Source of the DNA: Coleofasciculus sp. S288 | GTDB lineage: Bacteria > Cyanobacteriota > Cyanobacteriia > Cyanobacteriales > Coleofasciculaceae | Assembly: GCA_020216575.1 (NCBI GenBank) | Contig: JAIUYC010000055.1 | Span: 1 to 10,361, forward strand | DNA: 10,361 nucleotides | Reading direction: 5' to 3' | Part shown: one piece after another, positions 1-6,471 of the stretch | Layout of the letters: every line of letters begins with the position of its first letter | Position numbering within the stretch: the stretch's first letter is position 1 | Position numbers and translations under genes: made by a program | Notes under the pieces: generated by a model | What the model was told of the DNA's origin: nothing | Database searches by the model: none | The model's input: the letters and a program-made list of their open reading frames with translations, nothing else

Positions 1-906
1 CATTCAAGGAAGTACGCCTGGAAAGATTAGCAGCGCTCCTGCCAAAACCGATAAAGTTTGAAAGTCGTCGCCGCGCCATTCAAAGATTTTTGGTGCTACC
101 GATAGTCAGTGTACCGGCTCTATGGTTCCCGATAGTTAAATATCTTCTGAGAAGACAACTGAGAAGACAACAGCGACTATTTGAGGCGAAGTATAAATCG
201 GCCAAGCGCCAACGGCTGGAAAGGCGACCGAGAATTTAGTAGCGTGGGGCTGGCTGATTGGCTCTCTCAGCAGAATGTGAGATTTGTGTTTCGGATTAAA
301 CAATCCACTCATATTTACCTGCCTGCGTTCAATTATCAGCCTCTAAGGGAGTTGGGCTTGACACCGGGAACAAGTCTGTTCTTGCGCTCGGTTGAGGTGA
401 CTCACCAGCCGGGATACGGTACTTTTAATATCGCGGCTTACTGGCAAAGAGGCTATCGCCAACACCGCCAAACTCAAGGCTGGTATCTGCTGACTAATTT
501 GCCTTGTTTAACCTCAGCCGTAACTGCCTATCAAGCTCGCTTTGGCATTGAGGCTATGTTTAAAGATTGCAAGAGTGGTGGTTATAACTTAGAGGGTGCT
601 CATGCCAATGAAGCTCGCCTCCTCGCCTTAGTTTTATTAATTACTCTGGCTTATACTTGTGCTATTTTCCTGGGCAGGACTCTCAAAAATGCTGGCGTGC
701 AACACTACATTGCTCGTTTAACTGAATTGACACGCACACAGCGCCGTCACAGTAGTTTTTGGGTCGGTTTATATGGCACTGTTTGGGTGGCTGGGCTTGA
801 ATTTTTCGCTGATTTGGCTGATTGCTTTCGACGAGTTTCGCCTCATAAGCTCCCCTATTTCCAGAAAGGTTTGCGCGTTATGGCTCTTATCCAGTCTTCT
901 GTCTAG
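1..906 (+). pseudogene. IS4-family transposase, internally deleted and frameshifted
   Basis: Remnant of a DDE transposase of the IS4 group, and also cut by the window edge. The N-terminal part reads from base 3 in one frame (LERLAALLPKPIKFESRRR, then WFPIVKYLL) up to about 149. The rest reads in another frame from about 215 to the stop at 904-906, starting with GDREFSS and ending KGLRVMALIQSSV. In the second part the Asp of GDREF and a perfectly spaced YREK signature are visible (Y, R at +3, E at +7, K at +14 in YQARFGIEAMFKDCK). By memory of relatives, about 70 residues between the blocks are missing, including the first catalytic Asp (an AIDRTQW-type motif), so the enzyme should be inactive. 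About 65 bp of unrelated filler, including a 12-bp tandem repeat, sits at the breakpoint. The IS right end probably lies within 907-926; the left end is outside the window. Confidence 0.88.
147..170. repeat. Two tandem 12-bp units at the transposase breakpoint
   Basis: CTGAGAAGACAA occurs twice head to tail (147-158 and 159-170), exactly where recognisable N-terminal transposase homology stops. This fits a slippage or repair scar linked to the internal deletion, but no mechanism can be proven from one copy. Confidence 0.8.
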
Positions 907-926
907 CCTGCTTGTCACCCCGTTAA

Positions 927-1166
927 CATTTTCCCGAACTGTGTCGCGCTATTTCTGCCAAATGCCGAAGCTACAGAAAGGCTTTTCGTCTCAGACAGCT
1001 AGAACACTCTTGTCAGGAAGTTCAACAGATTGCAATTGAGCTGAATAATAGAGGAGTGTATCCCAGCGAGGCTCGTGTATCTGAGCTAATGTCCAAGCCC
1101 GGACACTTCCGATATAAGATAGTGCGTACTGCTTTGCAAGCGGTACAGCGTGGGAAAGTCTTTTAA
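927..1166 (+). pseudogene. C-terminal fragment resembling TniQ/TnsD-type transposon targeting protein
   Basis: An open frame without a start codon runs from just after an in-frame TAA (924-926) to TAA at 1164-1166. It begins HFPELCRAISAKCRSYRKA, continues QEVQQIAIELNNRGVYPSEA and ends ALQAVQRGKVF, about 79 residues. The pattern (HFPELC after a presumed helix-turn-helix, then a basic helix, then a GxYPSEARVSELMxKPG block) resembles, from memory, the C-terminal tail of cyanobacterial TniQ/TnsD-like proteins. Those proteins choose the target site for Tn7-like transposons. The zinc-finger-containing N-terminal part is absent, and the frame starts almost at the IS4 end, so IS insertion or deletion probably removed the front. 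It points toward the 3' end of tRNA-Val. The assignment to TniQ/TnsD is an inference; that it is a coding remnant is more certain. Confidence 0.45.
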
Positions 1167-1226
1167 ACTAGGTTTGCTCACTTTGAACTCAATTGGGTTG
1201 AAATGCTATTAAATTTGGCGCGAAAG

Positions 1227-1268
1227 TTTTAAAGCATAACGAGAGCCGAAGTCTTTTTAAAGCATGAC
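1227..1268. repeat. Direct repeat of a 14-bp motif
   Basis: TTTTAAAGCATAAC (1227-1240) and TTTTAAAGCATGAC (1255-1268) match at 13 of 14 bases with starts 28 bp apart. The second copy forms part of the left arm of the hairpin at 1256-1298. Spaced short direct repeats near an element end can be transposase-binding sites, but no third copy or terminal signature is evident here. Confidence 0.6.
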
Positions 1269-1298
1269 CTTGCCGGAGCGGCAAAGTCAAACTTTAAA
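1256..1298. repeat. 43-bp imperfect hairpin downstream of tRNA-Val
   Basis: Arms 1256-1275 and 1279-1298 pair as 7 bp (TTTAAAG/CTTTAAA), a 2x2 internal loop, then 11 bp (TGACCTTGCCG/CGGCAAAGTCA) with one mismatch, around a 3-base GAG loop. In a minus-strand transcript the mismatch becomes a G-U wobble, so the structure would be stronger in RNA reading out of the tRNA gene. No clear U-run follows on either strand, so a canonical intrinsic terminator is not certain. It may be the tRNA terminator, an RNA-processing hairpin or a small repeat element. Confidence 0.6.
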
Positions 1299-1333
1299 TC
1301 ACACAGACGCTAGGCTGATGATGCAACATTAAA

Positions 1334-1405
<72 letters not shown>

Positions 1406-1447
1406 AGTATCATACGTAGGATAACACAAAAAAACATTAACTGAAAT

Positions 1448-2038
1448 ATGCCCTCTGGTCAAACACACGATCGCATTACTCTCTGGAGCTTGCCAGCAGT
1501 GACAGGTTTGACCTTGGCAGTGACACGGAGCAGTAACCTAGCGTTAATTGTTTCTGGAGGGTTTCTCTTTAGTGGGCTGATGTTCAGTCCTGACTTGGAT
1601 CTTCGTTCCCGACCATTCAAACGCTGGGGATGGTTGCGGTGGATTTGGATACCTTATCAAAAGGTAATGCGCCATCGCTCTTTTTTTTCTCACGGACTGC
1701 TGATTGGAACAACGTTGCGCGTGCTTTATCTGGCTGTCTGCTTTTTGTTGTTAGGCGTATTCATTGTGGGGATTATCCAGCTATTCCGGGATATTGCTTG
1801 GAGTTGGCAGGGGCTGGAGCGAGAGGTGAGGCGATCGCTTTTCGAGCATCGGGTCGAGTGGATAGCGCTGTTTGCTGGTTTGGAACTGGGAGCGCTGAGC
1901 CACTCATTTAGCGACTGGCTTGGTTCAACCTACAAGCGTTTCAAAAGAAAGGGATTGAGGGAGTTGCAGCCTCAGAAAGTGAAGCCAAAGAAACCAAGGC
2001 GCAAGTCTGGGAGAGTCAAACGTCGAAATTCCCAATGA
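1448..2038 (+). CDS. DUF2227-type predicted membrane metal-binding protein
   Basis: A 196-residue protein starting MPSGQTHDRITLWSLP, which matches my memory of the cyanobacterial 'metal-binding protein' family DUF2227. Candidate metal ligands recur in the expected places: H7-D8, D49 and D51 in SPDLDL, H76 in RHRSFFSHG with H82, and H152 and D156 in SHSFSDW. Hydrophobic segments at about 13-47 and 90-112, plus a weaker one at about 137-150, suggest a membrane protein. The last ~34 residues are very rich in Lys and Arg. ATG at 1448 has no good Shine-Dalgarno, which is common in cyanobacteria, and the conserved MPSG..HD start supports it. The last codons come from a repeat (2029-2060) shared with the convergent GS-like gene. 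The substrate and process are unknown. Confidence 0.82.
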   Translation: MPSGQTHDRITLWSLPAVTGLTLAVTRSSNLALIVSGGFLFSGLMFSPDLDLRSRPFKRWGWLRWIWIPYQKVMRHRSFFSHGLLIGTTLRVLYLAVCFLLLGVFIVGIIQLFRDIAWSWQGLEREVRRSLFEHRVEWIALFAGLELGALSHSFSDWLGSTYKRFKRKGLRELQPQKVKPKKPRRKSGRVKRRNSQ

Positions 2039-2060
2039 CCAATGACCCATTCCCAATCAA
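2029..2060. repeat. Short CCCAAT/CCAATGA repeat between convergent genes
   Basis: Degenerate units CCCAATGA, CCAATGA, CCCATT and CCCAATCA run together here, overlapping the 3' ends of both convergent genes (stops at 2038 and 2057). This is the AT/C-rich short repeat type common between genes in filamentous cyanobacteria. It supplies the final Asn-Ser-Gln codons of the DUF2227 protein. The same style of sequence recurs inside recJ at about 9540-9566. Confidence 0.6.
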
Positions 2061-3391
2061 TATCGCTCTAGCAAAAGGTTCACCTCCTCTTCCAACTCTA
2101 AATCCTTCATCGCGTCCCACTCAGCTTTGCGAACTGCCAAATAAGCTTGAGCAAGTTCCGAGCCTAAGGCATTGAGGAGTACCTGGTCATTACTTAAGTG
2201 TTCAATTGACTCTCCCAAGGTTGTTGGCAATGAATCGATATTGCGATCGCGGCGTTCTGTTTCCGTTAGGTGTCCGGGATCTACTCCCACGGGTTCTCCC
2301 AAATCGAGACAGTGTCGAACTCCATCTAATCCAGCCGCAATCGTAGCTCCCAGAGCGAGGTAAGGATTAGCTGAGGCGTCTACCGTTTTGAATTCAAAGT
2401 GAGTGGGACTGATTTCTTCGGGGTTACTTGGTACTCTCACTGCCGCCTCTCGGTTATCCATTCCCCAACAGCGAAAGGCTCCACTCCAGCAGTGAGGACG
2501 GATGCGGCGGTAAGAGTTTGTGCTAGGCGTTGTCAGTGCCATCAACGCGGGGAGGTGGTGGAGAAGTCCTGCAATGAAGCGACGGGCGACTTCTGAAAGT
2601 TCTCCCACAGCATCAAGATTGGGGATGAGGTTTTGACCCTCATGCCAGAGGCTGAGGTGAAGGTGGCAACCACTGCCTGCTTTGTCGGCAAAGATTTTAG
2701 GTAAAAAGGAGGCTTTGAGGTGATGTTGGAGAGCGATCGCTCTTACCGTTTCCCGGAACGCAATCTGCTGATCGGCTGCCCCTAACGCATTGGTGTAGAG
2801 GATGGAAATTTCCTGCTGTCCTGATCCTGACTCTGGGTAATACTGTTCTACTAGCATCCCTTGCTCCACCAAAGCTGTGGCAATTTCATCAATCACCACT
2901 CGATGCAAATCCATTGCCAAGGTTGAAGCAAAAACGGTTTCGTCAGCTGGCACGATGCCGTTTGGTGTTGACCGCAGTAAGTAGAACTCATTCTCAAACG
3001 CAGCTATCACCTCCAACCCCTCACGCTCTGCTTCTGCGACCATCTTCTTAAGAAAGTTGCGGGGACAGAGATTCCAAGCGCTGCCGTCTTTAACCATATC
3101 TCCCATTACGCGAGTGTGACCGGAGGCATAGGGTAAAGCAGTGAAGGTATTCCAGTCCGGCACTAAGCGCACTTCGCCCACACAATCAAGACCGCTTCCG
3201 GATACTGGGGCATCATACATCACGGGAATTGCCTGCTGAGCCGCTGAAATGCCAACACCGTGTTTAAGATACTCCGGCAACGCGCCCCGGTGTACCGCTT
3301 TGCTACGGATGATATTGGCATTGTCACACCAGAGGATGCGAACGAACCGGATACCAAGTTCATCGAGACTTTGCAAAAGTTCTTTGTCCAT
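2057..3391 (-). CDS. Glutamine synthetase family protein (GS-like ligase)
   Basis: A 444-residue soluble enzyme with the GS fold, predicted to join an amine to the gamma-carboxyl of glutamate using ATP. An N-terminal beta-grasp domain (about 1-100) precedes the catalytic barrel. Visible motifs are E133 and E135 in FENEF, E187 and E194 in PESGSGQQE (metal and glutamate site), H243 and H245 in GSGCHLHLSLW, the NSYRR segment at 292-296, NREAAVRVP at 313-321 and DASANPYLALG at 338-347. The Arg usual just before the D..ANPYL block in housekeeping GS is Lys335 here, and the NLYEL adenylylation site is not apparent. Both point to a GS-like paralogue (FluG or gamma-glutamylpolyamine ligase type) rather than housekeeping GlnA. 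The amine substrate cannot be read from sequence. ATG at 3391 lacks a strong ribosome site. It converges on the DUF2227 gene with an 18-bp gap. Confidence 0.88.
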   Translation of the reverse strand: MDKELLQSLDELGIRFVRILWCDNANIIRSKAVHRGALPEYLKHGVGISAAQQAIPVMYDAPVSGSGLDCVGEVRLVPDWNTFTALPYASGHTRVMGDMVKDGSAWNLCPRNFLKKMVAEAEREGLEVIAAFENEFYLLRSTPNGIVPADETVFASTLAMDLHRVVIDEIATALVEQGMLVEQYYPESGSGQQEISILYTNALGAADQQIAFRETVRAIALQHHLKASFLPKIFADKAGSGCHLHLSLWHEGQNLIPNLDAVGELSEVARRFIAGLLHHLPALMALTTPSTNSYRRIRPHCWSGAFRCWGMDNREAAVRVPSNPEEISPTHFEFKTVDASANPYLALGATIAAGLDGVRHCLDLGEPVGVDPGHLTETERRDRNIDSLPTTLGESIEHLSNDQVLLNALGSELAQAYLAVRKAEWDAMKDLELEEEVNLLLERY

Positions 3392-3450
3392 TCATTTATT
3401 TTTTCATTGAGTGGGGCTGGAAACTGAGGTCTTTCAGTTGACCTACATCT

Positions 3451-3565
3451 TTTGTAAAGGGGTGTGGTCAAAAACAGTTGGTGAGTTAAGGTGTCAAAAA
3501 TTTTCTTTCTCCCCGCGTCCCCGCGTCAGCCTCAACCAACTACTTATGACCACACCCTTTATAAA
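3451..3565. repeat. MITE-like element with 35-bp terminal inverted repeats
   Basis: Left arm 3451-3485 and right arm 3531-3565 are near-perfect reverse complements. Both contain the block AAAGGG(G)TGTGGTCA followed by AGTTGGT(T)GAG, differing by a few substitutions and two single-base indels. The 45-bp centre includes a duplicated CCCCGCGT unit (3511-3526). The outer edge of the right arm also forms a perfect 14-bp palindrome, CCCTTTATAAAGGG, at 3555-3568. There is no coding capacity. A non-autonomous insertion or a large hairpin-forming repeat are both possible, and no clear target-site duplication is visible. Confidence 0.65.
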
Positions 3566-3970
3566 GGGCGGATTTAGCCAAGGGTTTTTGTAACCACCAA
3601 ATAAAAATCCTAGCTCTTAATTTTTAACAAAGCTTTACCTATTCCTAAGTACTCGCACGGAGAACCTTCTCATCGATCCCGCTTAGCATACGAATATAAG
3701 GCGTTACAACTCGGCTCAAAAGATTGCAGCCTTTTATGCGGGGAAGGGTTGTGACAGGGGCAGTACGACTAAAAGTGCATCTCTACAACATCTAAATTAC
3801 TCGTCTGCTGCTCGACAAGAGAATACTTTTTATCCCTCTTTCATCATCCTCGAAAAGAGAAGGCGATTTGGCAAGAACTTACGCTTTTGAGAGAACAACT
3901 TGCTGGGTGAGAATCCGGAAAGCTATTGTACAAAGGCTCAAGTTCCTATCGCTCTGCCAGGCTAATGAAA

Positions 3971-3986
3971 GAGGGTTAACCACGCC
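3971..3986. promoter_or_regulatory. Possible operator upstream of the HetZ-related gene
   Basis: GAGGGTTAACCACGCC contains the perfect 8-bp palindrome GGTTAACC (3974-3981), 39 bp before the GTG start. It loosely recalls the HetR target described near hetP and hetZ in Anabaena (GAGGGGTCTAACCCCTC), but the half-sites are shorter and more closely spaced. It is offered as a candidate only. Confidence 0.2.
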
Positions 3987-4020
3987 ATAATTCACGATTT
4001 GAGGTTAATGGGGCGATACC

Positions 4021-5235
4021 GTGAACGTTAAAACTACTAAGTTTATCAATCAAACTTTCGATGGCAACCTTTACTCTTCAGACGCGGTTAAAGTCGCTAG
4101 CATTGAGGCTTTGACCGAGCTGTTACTAAAGGAACTCGAATCACACATTGGAGTGGCATCAAGCCGTGCTGCTTCAGTGGTAAACCGACTTGCATTGGAG
4201 GCAGAACGGATTTGTTGTCTGAGTACGCGCATCCAAAGTTCTGGTGAAATTCGCTCCTGGCAAGTTATGCTGGCGCGTCGTCGGCTACATAAGTATTTAT
4301 CGTACTATCAGCTAGGTTCAAAGCAGGGTCGTATTGAACTGCACAGCAATCTTAGTGCCATGATTTATCAGCATGTGGCACTCCCTCAATCTCATTTAAC
4401 GTTCCGTGCTCGGTACAACATAATAGAGGATTTTTTGCAAGAGTTTTACGCGGAGTCTCTCAAAGTCTTTCGTAGAGAAAATCCAGTGGAGACAAACTAC
4501 ACCCCGCGTACCCAACTCGAAATAGCAGAGTATATGGCATTTACAGAGTACTATGCCAAGCGACGCATCAAATTGCCTAATCGCAGGAGCCATCCGTTGA
4601 TTGTGCTAAGAGCACAAACCTTTGCTAGAAGGCAACCCAGCGAAACTCCCCTGGATATTGAACAAGCGGTTGAGTTTGCCAAGAGCGAAGAAGCACAGGA
4701 GCAAAGGCGCTCATCAGCAGTACAACAGGTGCGATCGCGTCTTGTGTCTGAAACCCCTGACCTTCACGAAGCTGTCTTACGCGATCGCATTATCTCAGAG
4801 TTATTGAACTACCTGGAGTCTCGCGGTCAATCGGACTGTGCGGATTACTTGATTTTAAAATTGCAAGACCTCGACGCTGCCGATATTGATGAACTTCTTA
4901 GTCTAACGCCTAAAGAACGCGACTACCTGCAACAGCGCTTTAAGTACCATGTGGAAAAATTTGCTCGCTCTTCTCACTGGAAACTAGTACACCAATGGCT
5001 GGAGGCGGATCTCGACCAAAACTTGGGAATGTCATCCGAGCAATGGAAAGCGTTTTTAGCACAACTCGACGCTCAACAGCAGCAGTTGTTGTGGCTCAAA
5101 CAAGCTCATAAGAGTGATGTCGAGATTGCCAGCACTCTAAAAACCACACCCGAAAAGGTACAAAAGCGATGGATTGCTCTGTTGTCGTTGGCTTGGAAGA
5201 TTCGCAACTTAGACGCAAAGCTAAGGGCTGCTTGA
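4021..5235 (+). CDS. HetZ-related regulatory protein
   Basis: A 404-residue soluble protein that I recognise as a HetZ-family member. In heterocyst-forming Anabaena, HetZ is a DNA-binding regulator acting with HetR early in differentiation; related paralogues also occur in non-heterocystous filamentous species. Family-like segments are AERICCLSTRIQSSGEI (61-77), YYQLGSKQGRIELHSNLSA (95-113), IEDFLQEFYAESLKVFRREN (135-154), IAEYMAFTEYYAKRRIKLP (168-186), LRAQTFARRQPSE (196-208) and YLQQRFKYHVEKFA (302-315). Residues about 349-396 (LDAQQQQLLWLK to KIRN) look like a helix-turn-helix similar to sigma region 4. The start is GTG: the next in-frame upstream codons lead to TAA at 4006, and a GGGG run (4010-4013) sits 7 nt before it. 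Whether it is HetZ itself or a paralogue cannot be settled here, so no symbol is given. Confidence 0.72.
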   Translation: MNVKTTKFINQTFDGNLYSSDAVKVASIEALTELLLKELESHIGVASSRAASVVNRLALEAERICCLSTRIQSSGEIRSWQVMLARRRLHKYLSYYQLGSKQGRIELHSNLSAMIYQHVALPQSHLTFRARYNIIEDFLQEFYAESLKVFRRENPVETNYTPRTQLEIAEYMAFTEYYAKRRIKLPNRRSHPLIVLRAQTFARRQPSETPLDIEQAVEFAKSEEAQEQRRSSAVQQVRSRLVSETPDLHEAVLRDRIISELLNYLESRGQSDCADYLILKLQDLDAADIDELLSLTPKERDYLQQRFKYHVEKFARSSHWKLVHQWLEADLDQNLGMSSEQWKAFLAQLDAQQQQLLWLKQAHKSDVEIASTLKTTPEKVQKRWIALLSLAWKIRNLDAKLRAA

Positions 5236-5245
5236 CCAAGCCCTT
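5223..5245 (+). terminator. Possible stem-loop at the end of the HetZ-related gene
   Basis: AAGGGCT (5223-5229) pairs with AGCCCTT (5239-5245) across a 9-base loop containing the TGA stop codon. There is no T-run right after it (TCGAGG follows), so it would be a weak terminator or an mRNA 3'-end hairpin. The heptad-repeat hairpin immediately downstream may be the real transcript end. Confidence 0.35.
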
Positions 5246-5253
5246 TCGAGGCA

Positions 5254-5332
5254 GGTGTTAGGTGTTAGGTGGTAGGTAATAGGGGAAGAAGAGGTAAAAA
5301 ATTTTTTTGACAACCTAAAATCTAACACCTAC
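5254..5332. repeat. Heptad tandem repeat with inverted partner
   Basis: Four 7-bp units GGTGTTA, GGTGTTA, GGTGGTA and GGTAATA lie at 5254-5281. At 5312-5332, AACCTAAAATCTAACACCTAC carries their reverse complement (GGTGTTAG..TAGGT), so the segment can fold into a hairpin with an A/T-rich loop (AAAAAATTTTTTT at 5296-5308). Such short tandemly repeated repetitive sequences are typical of filamentous cyanobacterial intergenic DNA. It lies between the HetZ-related gene and aroE and could act as a terminator. Confidence 0.7.
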
Positions 5333-5391
5333 GACCTTCCTGGTGAACAATGAGGAGGAGGTATTTAAATTAATTTTCTCAATCAACTCCA

Positions 5392-6264
5392 ATGCATCTA
5401 ATTACAGGTACAACTAAGCTCTTAGGCGTGATTGGTCATCCCGTGGAGCATTCTTTATCGCCAGTGATGCATAATGCTGCGATCGCATCTCTGGGTGCTG
5501 ATTACGTTTATTTACCCTTGCCTGTCAAACCGGAAGATTTGGAAGTAGCGATCGCAGGATTTGCTGCGATTGGGCTTGTCGGCTTCAGCGTCACTATTCC
5601 TCACAAACAGGCGATTATACCTCTATTATCCGAAGTTTCAGACATCGCTCAATCCGTTGGCGCAGTCAACACGGTTTGGCGTACCGCAGCGGGGTGGAGC
5701 GGTACAAATACGGATGTAGAAGGGTTTATCGCGCCGTTAAAAGCCTACCACCGAAATTGGAGTCAAACTCCGGCGCTGATTTTAGGATATGGCGGTGCGG
5801 CGCGGGCGGTGGTTGTCGGTTTGATGCAGTTGGGTTGCACAAAGATTCACGTTGCTGGTCGCAATGTGGGAAAGTTGAATCAATTTCGGCAGAGTTGGGT
5901 AAACGCGAACCTATCTGCAAACCTCTATATTCATCCTTGGGAGCATCTACCGCAACTTCTCTCCCATATGCATTTAGTTATTAACACAACGCCTGTCGGC
6001 ATGTCGCCTCACGTTGACCAATCTCCTCTGGATGCCGCAGCCATGCAAGCTTTCCGGGAGGGGGCGATCGCTTATGACTTAATTTATACTCCTAACCCTA
6101 CGCAGTTTCTGCAACAAGCCAAACAACAAGGAGCGATCGCAATTGATGGATTAGAAATGCTCGTGCAGCAGGGAGCGGCTGCTTTTAAACTCTGGTTGGG
6201 ACAAACACCCCCAGTAGATATCATGCGCCAATCATTGCAACAGTACTTGGGTTTATTGAGCTAA
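5392..6264 (+). CDS. aroE: Shikimate dehydrogenase (NADP+)
   Basis: A 290-residue cytosolic enzyme reducing 3-dehydroshikimate to shikimate with NADPH, the fourth step of the shikimate route to aromatic amino acids and other aromatics. The N-terminal substrate domain shows GVIGHPVEHSLSPVMHN (12-28, the SxS substrate motif), VTIPHK with catalytic Lys72, GAVNTVW around N93, and GTNTD with catalytic Asp108. The NADP domain shows GYGGAARAV (132-140) and NTTPVGM (198-204). The C-terminus has YDLIYTPNPTQFL and the GLEMLVQQGAAAF helix. Length and motifs are those of a complete AroE. ATG at 5392 is preceded in frame by TAA at 5371 with no other start, although the strong AGGAGGAGG (5353-5361) is too distant (30 nt) to serve it. 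HIP1 sites lie within it at 5479, 5548, 6064 and 6133. Confidence 0.96.
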   Translation: MHLITGTTKLLGVIGHPVEHSLSPVMHNAAIASLGADYVYLPLPVKPEDLEVAIAGFAAIGLVGFSVTIPHKQAIIPLLSEVSDIAQSVGAVNTVWRTAAGWSGTNTDVEGFIAPLKAYHRNWSQTPALILGYGGAARAVVVGLMQLGCTKIHVAGRNVGKLNQFRQSWVNANLSANLYIHPWEHLPQLLSHMHLVINTTPVGMSPHVDQSPLDAAAMQAFREGAIAYDLIYTPNPTQFLQQAKQQGAIAIDGLEMLVQQGAAAFKLWLGQTPPVDIMRQSLQQYLGLLS

Positions 6265-6295
6265 GCGCCTCTTTGAGATTGTCTTTCAATCCCTG

Positions 6296-6427
6296 CTATA
6301 GCATCGGTTCAGCTAACTCCCGAGGAGGCTCAAACCTGTAGCCGACGCCCCGCTTTGTCCGAATAAATATCGGCTGATTCGGATTCGGTTCAATCTTCCT
6401 GCGAATTTGATTAAGTCTATAATCGTT
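6296..6427 (-). pseudogene. C-terminal fragment of an OmpR/PhoB-type response regulator
   Basis: On the minus strand, starting immediately after an in-frame TGA (6428-6430), the frame reads NDYRLNQIRRKIEPNPNQ, then PIFIRTKRGVGYRFEPP, and ends at TAG (6296-6298). This is the recognition helix and beta-hairpin wing of an OmpR-family winged-helix domain (RRKIEP...RGVGYRF). The receiver domain and the first half of the winged helix are absent from the window. The fragment has no start codon and abuts the CRISPR-like repeat at 6425-6461, whose TTGAAAC end supplies the upstream stop. About 43 codons remain, so it is presumably non-functional. Confidence 0.8.
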
Positions 6428-6461
6428 TCAACCCCTGACAGGGATTCCGAGGCATTGAAAG
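6425..6461 (-). CRISPR. Solitary 37-bp CRISPR-like repeat
   Basis: A 37-bp unit has the layout of cyanobacterial CRISPR repeats. On the minus strand it starts CTTTCAATGCC, has a central stem CCCTGTCAGGG, and ends GGGGTTGAAAC. The ends are complementary (GTTTCAA/TTGAAAG). There is only one full copy, so it is not an array. It could be the last repeat left after array deletion, or an unrelated palindromic repeat that resembles one. No cas gene is in the window. It separates the 76-aa gene (stop 10 bp away) from the truncated response regulator. Confidence 0.4.
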
Positions 6462-6471
6462 CCTTGCCGTC

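Larger units (their letters stand above)
3392..4020. other. 629-bp intergenic region between divergent genes
   Basis: It separates the minus-strand GS-like gene from the plus-strand HetZ-related gene and must contain both promoters. It holds the MITE-like inverted repeat at 3451-3565. After that I see no convincing coding frame. The last ~400 bp look like a long regulatory leader. Small sites noted there are TCCGGA at 3914-3919 and the palindrome GGTTAACC at 3974-3981 within GAGGGTTAACC. No -10/-35 pair stands out. Confidence 0.6.

Noticed and set aside
773..1039. Plus-strand open frame spanning the end of the transposase and the start of the TniQ-like fragment
   Set aside because: It is a shifted reading of the transposase C-terminus and IS end. 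The conserved residues lie in the other frames.
3220..3471. Minus-strand open frame overlapping the start of the GS-like gene
   Set aside because: It is an alternate frame of a well-supported gene, with no recognisable motif.
3914..3919. TCCGGA as a DIF-type heterocyst promoter element
   Set aside because: No TANNNT -10 box lies at the required spacing downstream; a 6-bp match alone is expected by chance.
6283..6307. A second CRISPR-like repeat 142 bp from the first (CTTTCAATCCCTG...)
   Set aside because: Only about 16 of 25 bases match and the 3' part of the repeat is missing. The space expected for a middle repeat is response-regulator coding sequence.
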